A stretch of DNA of 64,000 nt from Ischnura elegans (lineage: Eukaryota > Arthropoda > Insecta > Odonata > Coenagrionidae). The notes below the pieces were generated by a model. The model saw only the letters and a program-made list of their open reading frames with translations, had not been told where the DNA came from and searched no databases. The stretch is from assembly GCF_921293095.1 (NCBI RefSeq), contig NC_060253.1, forward strand, positions 99,403,073 through 99,467,072, in the 5' to 3' direction. Below are positions 46,357 through 57,330 of the stretch, piece by piece; the first letter of the stretch is position 1, and the number at the start of each line of letters is the position of its first letter. The position numbers and the translations under genes were made by a program.

Positions 46357-48016
46357 TTACCTACACCTTTCCTTGTTACCTTTTTTTTCGATAATATGAC
46401 CTGCATTATCTTCTTTAGTGTCTGCTAGTAAAGAATTACGAGAAGGTTTGTCTTTTTTCGGATTTGATGGTCCTTCTGCATGTATTTCTTGGTGATTGCC
46501 ATAACTGAATCGGTCACCTTTTATTGACGTTAGCGCGTCATATGATCTTTGAAAAATCAATTGATGACATTTTTTGCCCTCCTATAGATTTTCAATGAAT
46601 TAGTTAACACACTTTCCAGTAAATTGGTAAACAATGTCCACCACCTTTTTTTCCCTCTGATTTTGATTCTATAATTCGCGTTTGCATTATCGTGATGTAT
46701 AATCCACCTATGGGATTATTGGAATGACAGAAGCTGGGGAATAGTTATGCCTTTTCTCTCAAATTGGTAAATTGGCTATTTGTTGCTGGCCACAATTGTA
46801 ACAGAGGTTGCATTCCATTTGACCGCGAGCAATTCAGATTCCTCGTCAAAAGCATAATCAATTTTCAGAGGTTTTTTCCAAAAGCTTTAGGGTCTTCAAG
46901 CGGGCACTTTCCAGTTCTATTTCCCCGAGTGGTTCAAGTTACAAAGGATCGCCTTTCCTTCAGTGTTTGGAACAAGAAACATGTATAAGAGAAGTTGTCA
47001 AAAAATAACCGATGCTGAGTAATTTCGGGAATTATTTTCAAGAGATGGGAAACAAAGATAGCTCCTAATCCTACCTTCACTCCATTAGTTTGATTGATTT
47101 AGCCCCTGCATACGAAGACAAATTGGATGAGGTAACCATCTGAAGTGCAAAGGCACCATAATTTGAACACTAATCAAACCGGTTTATTTTTTATCATCAT
47201 TTTCGCTGAGTGGCGTCCAAATCACGGAACCATTTGCTCATCCATAGAAAGGTTACGAGGACAAACTCCAAACTGCAAAAAATTAGCATTCAGCATAGTA
47301 AATATTGGTCTCAGCTTTGCACATTTGTCCGTTTTGTCGAGAGAAAAGGTGGATATTTTCCTTTATCTCTTTCTACTCATAGTTTGACGAACTAATTCAA
47401 CCCATTTATCTTTATAATATCTTTAGACAAGCTCATGTCCTGCTGCGGGAGCACATGATACCTAGACAGAATCAAAATCTCAAGACACTTCTCAAATCTA
47501 CAATACTAATTGTAACTGATGCCTACTGCTATAAGTAACATATATTACTTTTTTTGAAAAATATACCATTCCCTCCCAAACCTCGTCATCAAGAAACCGG
47601 AGGAAAATGTCAGATGGAGACATACCCACAAATTTACGTCTTATTTTTTCGTCATATTCCTTCTCTTTTGATATTGGACGACACAAAAACTTAGCATCAA
47701 TATCCTTTTTCCATTTTGGAAAATTAGTGCCTTTTATCAGACGACTGAATATCTTTTTTGGTACTCTGATGGCTTTCCTTCTTCTTCTTGCGCACTCAGC
47801 CGGTGCTCCACTATCCACTCCACTATCATCGCCTCGATGCGTTTGCAATGTTACCGCGATGTCATTGTTAATCGGCTTCGCAGTTCAAATGTTATCATCG
47901 ACGTCTTCTTCATCAGTCAAGTTCTTAACGTCTGGCGGTATTTAGACAACATCCGTGGCTTCATCCACAGAATCCAGGGTTTCCTCTAAAGTGGTCAATA
48001 TATCTTGGGTGGACAT
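46357..48016 (-). pseudogene. piggyBac-like transposase pseudogene
   Basis: The likely start is ATG at 48016-48014 (MSTQDILTTLEETLD), giving ~553 codons, normal for piggyBac transposases. In order on the minus strand: an acidic N-terminus with KNLTDEEDVDD; the N-terminal domain (SPSDIFLRFLDDEVWEGMV); KLRPIFTMLNANF; first catalytic Asp in LSMDEQMVP (codon 47242-47240); FGRHSAKMMIKNKP; KLWCLCTSDGYLIQF; GVKVGLGAIF; second catalytic Asp in FFDNF (46999-46997); NRTGKCPLED; VKWNATSVTIVAS; then NYRIKIRGKKRWW and a C-terminal tail to 46357. The third catalytic Asp, normally in GGVD..D, reads GGLY (46709-46707) and the second Asp of that box is also lost. In-frame stops (VV*IPP, MVP*FGRH, KPV*LVF) and at least two frameshifts (near 47065 and 46860) confirm inactivity. 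Confidence 0.92.
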
Positions 48017-48524
48017 ACACCTTGTTTTATTATCCACCTACAGTAGTCTTGGCAAATTTGATGAAATGAAAAAGATAATTTTTTTCGCTCCTACGTTGCC
48101 TGAAACGTTGATATTGAAGATGTAGGATCACCCAGTTACACCCGTCATACCTAACGAATGCGAATAGACCAATGAGACTAACTTCTTGAAGCTTTCTTCT
48201 AGCGTTAGAAGGTAAGATCTATTGAACTATACGTAGCAGTGATCCGTTTCTGATTTACCAGCGCTGTTTGAGAAACAGTACATTACACACAGTTGAAAAC
48301 CGATAGGTCTCGTGGCGGGTAATGAAATTGCTCATTAGTACATAATGGCTAAAAGAAGCCACATTTTAGAAGACGACAGCTGTGAGACCAATAAGATAAG
48401 AAAGTACATTTTATGGTATTTAAAACCCAACAGGGATTAAATTGATTCACCGAATAATTACAGGGCAGCGTACAATATTAGTGACCAAGGTTTGCTACAT
48501 TTGTCTCTCGATACGGTGCCTCAG

Positions 48525-48570
48525 CCCTAATCCGCCATACCCCCAAACGCCAAAGGTGCGAAAACGCACC
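48525..48570 (-). repeat. Second internal copy of the transposon end sequence
   Basis: 'ccgccatacccccaaacg' followed by 'ccaaaggtgcgaaaacgcac' is the inverted counterpart of the end sequence, 355 bp inside the right end. The right portion 48531-48925 is thus also framed by inverted end-like sequences. Confidence 0.7.
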
Positions 48571-49177
48571 ATTATATACAAGTGTCAAAATTGTACATCT
48601 CTAAACATATTATTTGGTTTTAAAAAATCTGAGTAATTAAGCATTATTAGTACACTTATAATACTAGTAATAGGATTCATAAATATTCTTAGTGCACTCG
48701 TAAAAAAATATTAAGTTGATAGCCCTCGATGAGCATGAAATTTAGTAAAATTGAAAAATTATAACTAAATAATCAAGTCAAAATTATTAAAGAAAATGGT
48801 TTTAAAAATAAGTTTACCATATAAAGGGTAATTTACCATGGAAAAACTATTAAATAACGGAGTAAATAATTTTTCACAAACTAATTAAAAAATGGTGCGT
48901 TTTCGCACCTTTGGCCGTAAATGGGTTAAATACATTGAGCCGTGCGTACATCAACCCACGAAACATTCACATGAAAGAGAAAATTTTAGATTCTGGACAC
49001 AGAATTTCCGAGTTTTTTTTACATTAGAGCAAAAAAATCACTAAAATGGCCTGGGTCGCGGGCCATCCTGGTACACTTGCTTCACAAGATTAATATCGCT
49101 CTTATCGCTTGTAAGATTTGCTCAACACGCCATAAAATATGAACGGGAAAATAATTTAACTGCAGATATGGCGAAAT

Positions 49178-50145
49178 ACCTTAGGCTGGATATGAAGAGG
49201 ATGTAAAAAATGCTTACAACCATGTATTTACAAAAATGCTTACAACTACCTTCAAAAAAGTTAAGCAATAATATAATTTTCGAGTGCCTATATCATATCG
49301 TTCATAATTGTGAAAACACAAAAATGAGATTGCGTCTTCAATACAAATAGCACTTTTCGGTCCCACAACATCATGATGCAAACCATCTCTGCATCACACA
49401 TCGCGGAGCATAGATATTCAAATGACATAATTGCAATCTCAGGCAATCAAAAAAATATGATGAAGGGAAATGAATAAACGGATCACAATATAAGCAATAC
49501 CTAAGGCTGGATATGAAGAGGATCTCAAAAATGCTAATCACCGTTTGCTTACGTAAAATTATTACAATCAACTTTAAAAAAATTAATCAATAATAGAATT
49601 TTCGAGTCAAAGTACGCCTCATTGATCATGATCGTGAAAACACCTAAATTAAATAGCGCCTTTAATTAAATATCACCTTTCGGTCCCATAATATCATGAT
49701 GCAAATCACTTTTACGTCATACATCACGGAGCTTAGATATCCAAATGACATAATTGCAATCTCAGAGAATCCAAAAAAATATGATGAAGGGAATGAAGAA
49801 ATGGATCACAACATAAACAATATCTAAGGCTGGATATGAAGACGATCTCAAAATGCTTACAACCATGTGATTACAAGAAATTATTACAATCAACTTCAAA
49901 AAAGTTAAGCAATGATAGAATTTTTAAGTCAATTACGCCTCATTGATCATGATCGTGAAAACAACTAAATTCAATAGCGCCTTTAATTAAAATATCACTT
50001 TTCGGTCCCATAATATCATGATGCAAATCACCTTTACGGCATACATCACGGAGCAAAGATAACCAAATGACATAATCGCAATCTCAGAGAGAGAGAGAGA
50101 CAAAAAGTGATGAAGGGGAATGAAGAGACGGACCGCAGCAAAAGC
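49178..50145. repeat. Tandem array, three ~320-bp units
   Basis: Units begin at 'ctaaggctggatatgaagag' (49178 degenerate 'cttaggctgg', 49501, 49824). Each contains 'atgcttacaa/atgctaatca', 'tta.caatcaacttca', 'tttcgagtca', 'cttttcggtccca', 'atcatgatgcaaa', 'catcacggagc', 'aaatgacataat.gcaatctc' and 'tgatgaaggg.aatga'. Periods are 321 and 323 bp. Units two and three are more alike than unit one. The last unit runs into a (GA)n tract (50083-50100) and then a GC-rich patch. No frame is conserved; satellite-like. Confidence 0.85.
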
Positions 50146-50720
50146 GCTCATCCTCTGTGGTGAGGAAATCGTGAGACGAGAAGTTGGCGCAATATGCGAT
50201 GCGATGGCAGCAGCAGTCAAGAGCCTCCCCTCGCCATCCTCATCCTCTACGATCGCGCAAGGGGGGGAGAGCGAAACCCTTCGGCTCCCCCCTCATCCCC
50301 ACCTACGAGAGACCACCTCACCCGCGCGCGCTATGAACGAAGAGCCCAATGGTTCGGGCGACCCTCCACTCTCCTCCTCCACCTCACCCAACAGCAACCA
50401 TCCAAGTTCCGAGTCTTCCCGTCCCTTCTTCCTCCACTTGTGTACATCACTTCCCTCTCACCTCCGCCACGACTTCTCCGCATCCAAACGCTCATTCCGA
50501 CGGACGAGAGTGGAGTTGTGGCGGCGCGGCTGAGCGACTGCCCGGGCGAACATTTTGACAATCCCCCCGGTGCCTCCTCCCACTCCCCCCCGGGGAACAA
50601 CGCAACCGGAGACTTCAACGAGCGATCCTCTTCCTCCTCGGTGACTTCAACGAGCGAATAACCAGTCCTCCAAAGTGGAACGGACAATAATATCCCGGCC
50701 GGAGGTGGCCCGCGGGACAA
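50146..50720. other. Strongly GC/CpG-rich patch
   Basis: The most GC-rich stretch of the window, with C-runs and long frames open simultaneously in three plus-strand frames (137 and 155 codons) and one minus-strand frame (129 codons). None has a recognisable domain; residues are dominated by S, P and R as composition predicts. It contains a short direct duplication 'gacttcaacgagcga' at ~50610 and ~50642. It could be an unmethylated promoter island or 5' exon; I see no splice or core-promoter signal strong enough to call either. Confidence 0.5.
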
Positions 50721-51379
50721 ATTTTTTCGGGGGTGCTACCATTAATCAAGACGAGAGAAATGTTAGCTGTCAACCTTGGAGAGGCACGCGTGTTAGCGTG
50801 ATTTGTCGATGGATTTCTCGCCAGGGAACTTCTGGATTTCTTCGAGGAAGCCATTGTTCAGTGTCGACCCCGCGAGATATTGCCGTTTTTCCACTCTGGA
50901 GATTATTATCAGGGAATTAAACATCCAAATGTTGCTACAAAGCACATAAACTTCATAATAATAACAATATTATCATGAAAAATAAGACGCCTGACTTTGG
51001 CTACAACGAATTTTATGCCCATTCATGGCAGTGAATTCTGGCCACATTGGCGCAAAAATAAGAAATAACACGATATTTCCACAGTGATTTTGGATTAATA
51101 AAGATCAGCAGAGTGAATCGATTTCAGTCCTTTCCACTCCATTCACTTTTCAAAATAAGTTTTCAAATATAAACCTCCACAAGTCAAGTATGGCTCTTTA
51201 AAAAATTCTGAACCCACAGTGAGACAATACCGAGCGATAACACGGCTTTGCAGGAGATGATTTTCGGTCAAACAAAACGTGAATGTCCAATGGCATTATT
51301 TCAGTGAGCCCAAAACACTTCTCTTCAATAATTTGGCCAGGGTGAGAAAAGAAAACTGGCGTGCATTTGTTAGTGAAAC

Positions 51380-51670
51380 AGTGCTTACGCTACGCCGTCC
51401 CGAGCGCCAATCAACACGATGACTTGGATGGATGCGAGCGCCGAGCGCGCCTTCTTCCGACCGTCGCCTCAGCTGTTTGCGGGAAACGGATTGACGGCCG
51501 CGGTGAATCTCACGGCGATGACAACGATCCAAAGCTAGGAGGCTAATTCCAAAGACGCTGCGTCAAAAAAGAGCTTTTAACCCTTTGCTCGCCGACGGCT
51601 GTGACCTGGACGGAATACATAAAGTGAGGACAGCGGGGACGCTGGAGGCGGCTGAAGTGAGTAGACGTTT
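51380..51670. other. CpG-rich patch
   Basis: CpG-rich sequence around 51395-51540, followed by 'ttttaaccctttgctcgcc' at 51575. A downstream frame (51585-51821) has no motif. No gene called. Confidence 0.35.
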
Positions 51671-51722
51671 CCTTTGTGCAACTTTTTTCTATCATGCATT
51701 TTGCCGCATCTTTTACAACTTC

Positions 51723-51979
51723 ACCAGTTCCAATTTCACACTCATTCCACCGGTAATTGACCTGTTATTTATTATTTATTTGGTGATAGCGGTATTATAT
51801 AGTGAGACCCTTTCGTACTGAAAAAGAATCTCACATACTCAAATTTCCACTCTCTTTCTTTATAATGGGTTTTCACAATTTCGTGAATACATTTTATTCC
51901 TTCAATTCCATTCAAATTTCACACTTATTCCACCCAGTATTGACCTTTTTTTTATTATTTATTTGGTCTGAGCGGTAGC
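51723..51979. repeat. Tandem duplication, period ~180 bp
   Basis: 'caatttcacactcattccac' at ~51731 recurs as 'caaatttcacacttattcca' at ~51913; both continue to 'ttgacct', 'ttattatttatttggt' and 'gcggta'. The upstream parts of the units are more diverged. Confidence 0.65.
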
Positions 51980-54900
51980 AAAAATCCAAGACTGCTGCGA
52001 GGCATTTTTTTTTCAAAAAAAGAAACAGGTAAATTGATGGGATAAAAATGACAGTATAGGAACAGTCTTAAAATGTCTTCAAAATAATATTTTTTCATTT
52101 TAAAGATAAATAAAACCTCCATAAGCGAGAATCCTAAGTTTATAAACAAGATTCAGTACACAATAATTTATTTCTCTTGGATGAACAGCCCAAATTTTAC
52201 GTAATTAGCCTTGAGCTAAAAAGAATACATATTTTTAAAAAAAAATTGTAAAGGTAGAAATTTGGCATATACTGTATATAGTGGCATTGGGAAAAATGCC
52301 ACACCATATCTTTATTGTAGACATAATCTTAAAGTTGAATCCATAAAAGTCCGCCAATGGGAACGCAAAACTTTATAGACGCGCGATATGGAATCAAATA
52401 ATCAGTGTTGTATGAAATCATTAAGACGCCACGGCACATCCGGTGAAGATGCAGTACACAAAAATCCTCAGCGTATGAAATAAGCTATATCTGATGAATA
52501 TAAACAAATGGGTGTAGATTCTATTAGATGATAGCTGTATCGCAACTCTTTGCCAATGAATACCTCGTAGAATTAGCACTCGAAAAGCAACAAACTACTG
52601 TTAAAGGCAAACTTATGGGGACATTATTGGAGAAACTTTACATCCCAAGGCTTAGTGATGATTAATGATAACAATATAATTAACTGACTAACGGTATGCA
52701 GGGAGAATAGTTATTGACTCAGTTAAGAAATTATACGAAGATAAAACCTGCTTATCTGACCATTTATTTGTGAGCAGTGAAAAATTATGTGGAAATGACT
52801 GCGCCAAAGTCATAGTAATCTCATGTGCGTGAATGCAAACTTTTTAATGAGGATATGAAACTTTAGAGGGAGATAAATTCTTAAATGTGTTTCCAACATA
52901 ATAACGTATTAAAGAGCTATGAATGACACAAAAATAAGGATGAATCTAATCTTTAACGAATGTATGAATATTGTCGTCCACTCCAACAATGTAAAATATG
53001 AAATATATTTAAAATATGAAGGTTTATTTTATATCCCTACTCAAACATATGTATTATTTTCTAAGCCGTTAGATGTCATCTCTATATAACTCTAACGACT
53101 ACAAATTACTTCAGATTCCATTTACAGTAACCACATCATCACCACTTATTTCTGCAAATTTTCAATTTGAAATATCCATTGGATGAGAGTATTTACCAAA
53201 ATATAAAAATTTGGTCTTATAATAAACTCAATAACACCAGTAATTGTGTAATGTTTCCATACCGCTTCGCACCAGCGCTCATTGTTTAGATCATGTTACT
53301 TATTCCTCTCTAAATTCCTTATTTATGCAAATTGAAAATTGTTAATCTCACCCAGGAAACAATCGACATTCTAAATTTTAAAAAGCTTGCCGACCGTTTT
53401 CTTCGAGAGAAAAAAATGGCGAGGTTATACGGTGGACTTTGAAAATAATTCTCTCAGGTATAAATCTCAAACCAGGGGATGAAGCATTATTTAGCCTTAT
53501 AAAAACATTATGCTACATTTGAATAATAACAGCGAAATACATATGCTTTCTTAAAATTTGATATGGATCACAAGCAAAAAACTCAAAAGGGTTAAATGTA
53601 AAGTCTTTCAACTGTTAAAAAGAAATGATCAGCCAAGTGTCGTTTCTATGGACGCTGTCAATTTTGTGATTTGTATTGGAATGTTAAAACTTCATCAGTT
53701 TCTTAAATAATGAACTGTATTTTTCTCTGTAGCTTTAATACATGCCTCTCTCTCTCATAAAAAATGGATTTTATGCCTATTCTGTTTCTATCGATTACAG
53801 AAACTTGTTTTCGTTTGCATTCTTTAAGCAATAAACATGGATATCTTCTTCGCAGATTTATGATTGGAAAATAAAAAGTACTGCATTAAACTCAATGAAT
53901 AGGTATTTTTACATTGTTTCCACCACAATAAGCACGCCCACGATGGCCAAAAAATTAAAATGAAATTAATTTTAACTCCTTCCAAGATGAAACTAAACCA
54001 TTCCAAATACATTAAAAGGGTAATTAATTAAATCTGTTTACACGCTTGTAACGCACGAAAAATACTTAAAGACGTTTAAAACACATTGGCATGAATATAA
54101 TCGAATAAATATCTCTATCTCTAAGTAAATATACTTCTTTATCTATAACACTTCCTACACGTATCCTCCGCTTTCAAAAATAAGGCTTCACCGGCTATTT
54201 TCATAATATTACAGACATTTCAAAAAAGCGTTTGAATCCATGGTGATATAAGTTGAATAATCACCAAAACAATAAGGTAAATGCACATAATGATCCATGA
54301 CTAAATTTTTAAATAAATATACGTTTGTAAAGAAAAAAAAACGCTAAGTACAATGCCACGCTCACTCAGTTAACTCCCAATCAAATAAACTTGAAATGTT
54401 GTACCGAGATTAAGAAGGAAATCATACAGATAGACAAAATATCCAAGACACAGTACAAACTGTTTGCTTTAATAATAAAAAAATATAGACCTTTAATTGA
54501 TGATTACCGAAAATCTGCTTCACACGCGATCACCAACGTGACCGTCTTGCATTTCTGTAAGTTTTTTTTCCATTGAGGTGCCGGAATTAGATCAAAAAAT
54601 AGTCTTCTTAGTAGAAAATAAATTTTTATTTGTCTTCGCCAAAAATACCTGAGAGATAGAATAGCAATTTACCTTCGGTGTAAGACGTTAACTTGAAAAG
54701 AGATATTTTCAATCGAAACAAAATGCAATAATATTGGCATTGCCATGCCTACTGGATTAATAAAAAATAGTTTTAAAAGAGGCCCACTCAACGATTTCCT
54801 GAAACGAGTCGCCTCCTTACAGCTGGCTTTGTCACGGTCGTAAGAACTTTTACGTCTTATTGTTGTCCGCATATACCTAATTTCCCTCCAGAAAACTTGC

Positions 54901-55599
54901 ATGAAGTTCTTTCCAAAATTGCTCACGAGCACAAAGAATGTAAATTCATCTTCCATGCCGCGCATATAAACCCTTGATAAATAGGCTAAACCGAGATGGG
55001 GACATCGTGACGCTGCACTTAGCACCCTTAATGTGGGCCACCAAAGAAACGCTCGCTCCGACTTCATTAAACTCTCCAGCAGCCCTCAATGTATATCAAA
55101 TCCAACGATCTGGGACGGAATCGTTTCTCTGAAAGATCTCTGGCTTGTTGATGATAACGAGCGCTAGCTAATTATCGCAGCACGCGTCCACTTAAAAATG
55201 AGGGAGGAAAACGATTTCTCGCATGACTATTCACAAAATGGGGGTGGCTCACGTTGACATTATTCGGGGCAAGTGGGATCTCGACCTGGATTCAAAGTGA
55301 TGGATGGCACTCAATTTTCTCGAACAGAATCTCAGCGTGCGATAGGTATTACATGTTGAAGGATGCTTCGACGAACGTGTAAGGGTGTAGGCTTTCGCGG
55401 AGTGGATCAAATGGCGGAACTTAAGTCTCCGGTTTGAAGTGAAACCTGAATATGCCTCGTGAATCGCCAACGAAACTCTCGTTTTGAAGGAAAACCAACG
55501 CGGAGGAAACCGCAGCATCGAATTCTGTAGAATAAGATAATTTTTAGACATCTTTTAGCGTGTATTTTTCAATGAATTCAGTGAATTGTTCCATTTCTG
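51980..55599. other. No gene supported
   Basis: AT-rich. A perfect 8-bp hairpin (gtggcatt...aatgccac, 52281-52302) occurs near the start. Two minus-strand frames at its end (55067-54669, 132 codons; 55551-55249, 100 codons) carry no recognisable motif; the first starts MKSERAFLWW and has no signal peptide or domain that I can identify. Confidence 0.3.
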
Positions 55600-55760
55600 G
55601 TCTCCATGTCGGCGAGGTAAAGTCCTAACCTGCCTAACCGAATGTCATCCTAGTCATGGGTGTTTGTGACCTTCGTACGTCTTTTGTTAGATTTCCGCCT
55701 TTAAGGCCATAGATGCATTGTTTCCTGGACTATAAAGGTAAATAAATGTATGAATTGTAT
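55600..55760 (+). repeat. SINE (family B copy, diverged)
   Basis: 'tcggcgaggtaaagtccta' and 'acctgcctaac' match the family B head ('ggtggggtaaagtcctcgcc'), followed by 'tcatgggtgtttgtgac' (body 'gcatggatgtttgtgt'), 'aaggcc' and a tail 'ggtaaataaatgta'. The B box has decayed. Confidence 0.6.
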
Positions 55761-56879
55761 TCATCCAGTTCCGAAGAGCAGCACAGAAATACATAAAATT
55801 ACCAAAAGTTAATTGGGTACTTCCGAACAGATCGTTTTAGGAAATGGTCCAACCCTATAGGAAACAATTTTTTTCAGAGATGTAGGTATAAGGTGGTACT
55901 GTAAACCGTGATAGATGAATTAATGTTATGTGAATGTGCCGGAGAGAGGAAAGGAATACGGTTCCTAAACAGAATGAAAAGGAGGGGCTACTGAGGAAGG
56001 AAATATATGCTAAGAATGTGGAAAGACTGGAGTAAATTGTGTGTCGCCTTCCTGATTACTACCAACTAATATCTTCCTAATAATAATGGAAGTCTCAATT
56101 GGTGAAAGTTTACTAAAAACGTTTGCATTTAGCCCATGAAATGAGTTATGCCGATTTCACAACATTTTCAGGATATGCTCCTGAATCACATGCCCCTCAC
56201 AATTTTTCCGTTTGTGAGGAAAAATGAGAGGTTAAGAGCTGATGAACAAGTGTGAGCTAAAATTTAGGTCGATAACAAATAAACACAAAAGTAAACCTAG
56301 TTGTAGACCAATAAGCAAATCTATTGTACCCGACTGACTGCTATGAACGTATCATAATTACAATGAGTAAAGAAACCCGTTAGATTGAAAAAATTGAAAT
56401 TAGGTAAATGCGAAGATTTGAAGAGCATAGTATTTTCAGGCCACATAGGTATGACTGACCGTCGTAAATCATCTGGCCTAAGGCTATGCATACTTGACAT
56501 ATAGATAATGTAATGGTAGATAGAGAACTTGCATTTTGCATACCAAACGTGGCTCTAATAAATTCAAATCACATTTTCACGCTGATACACACAACTTGCT
56601 ATTAATTCCCACGAGAAACCCGATTCCAACAGAAATTTTTCTTTTAAAATAAAAGCACCACTCAACAAACGATAAAATTCATTCATTATTTAAGTAATAT
56701 TTAACGAAGCCGGCAGTGCCGGAGATGTGAAATTACTTTGGAAAAAATTGGAGTGACTGAGCTCATTGATATTATTCAGTCATAATTGAACACAGTATCT
56801 AGCAGCTAAAAAATGCATTTGCTCTGTTTCACATTTGTCAAAAGGATCTTAAGGTCATTTTGTGATCTATTTTTTCCAG
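55761..56879. other. No feature supported
   Basis: AT-rich with no repeat partner or motif recognised. Confidence 0.4.
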
Positions 56880-57330
56880 CCTTTATATCAACTCACCAAC
56901 CTGTCTGTTTGTTTGTCTGTTTGTTTGTCTGGTACAAATCTTGTAACTCAAATTTGACTCACTTCCTGTGAAGCAAAAACGCTGAAATTTTGCACACTTC
57001 TTCATTTCCGATGACAATACATGAAAATATAACTTTTTCTCTCCAACCCCCCTTTAACCACCCCCCAGTCAACCCCCCCCCAAAACATGTTTTTGATCTA
57101 AGAAGTTCCAAATGGTCGATTTTCGTGTTTCGTGGCATTTTTAACATAGGGGTAGGCATTTAAAAGCATAGGGGTGGCATTTTGAAACATAGGGGGCTTA
57201 CCATTCACTGAAAATTTAATAAATATAGTGACTTTTTTAATACGTCACTTTTGGTTTTTCGGGGTCACTGAGTTTTTTTGCTTTGTGTCATATATAAACG
57301 TTGCTCATCCCCTGTAATCTAAATATAAAG
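56880..57330. repeat. Dispersed-repeat-like block with (GTCTGTTT)n and C-runs
   Basis: A short (GTCTGTTT)n microsatellite (56903-56932) is followed by 'cacttcctgtgaagcaaaaa', 'cgctgaaattttgcacact' and later C-rich runs (57040-57085). The 'cgctgaaattttgcacact' phrase behind a GTCTG-type microsatellite is, from memory, common in invertebrate repeats; no second copy is in the window. Confidence 0.4.

Larger units (their letters stand above)
45969..48929 (-). mobile_element. piggyBac-like DNA transposon with TTAA duplications and inverted ends
   Basis: The element occupies 45973-48925 (2,953 bp) between TTAA at 45969-45972 and TTAA at 48926-48929, the invariant target of piggyBac transposases. 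Its ends are inverted: left CCCATTAACGGCCAAGG, right (inverted) CCCATTTACGGCCAAAGG. The transposase lies on the minus strand, so the right end is the 5' end. A hairpin GGTGCG-TTTT-CGCACC occurs 17 bp inside the right end (48894-48909), again at 46106-46121 (133 bp from the left end) and, inverted, at 48555-48570. Asymmetrically placed internal repeats are also known in the original moth piggyBac. The transposase is broken, so the copy cannot move itself. Confidence 0.93.

Noticed and set aside
50120..50720. Overlapping frames of 137, 155 and 129 codons
   Set aside because: Open in several frames on both strands at once because of GC richness; none shows a domain or flanking splice signals.
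52281..52302. microRNA-like hairpin
   Set aside because: Stem is only 8 bp; too short for a microRNA precursor even with flanks.
51575..53595. Second piggyBac-type element (TTAACCCTTTGC at 51577, AGGGTTAA near 53586)
   Set aside because: The two ends do not match beyond the first bases and no transposase remnant lies between them.
54669..55067. 132-codon minus-strand frame
   Set aside because: Reads as diverse protein but shows no domain, no signal peptide and no splice context; left as uncertain non-coding.
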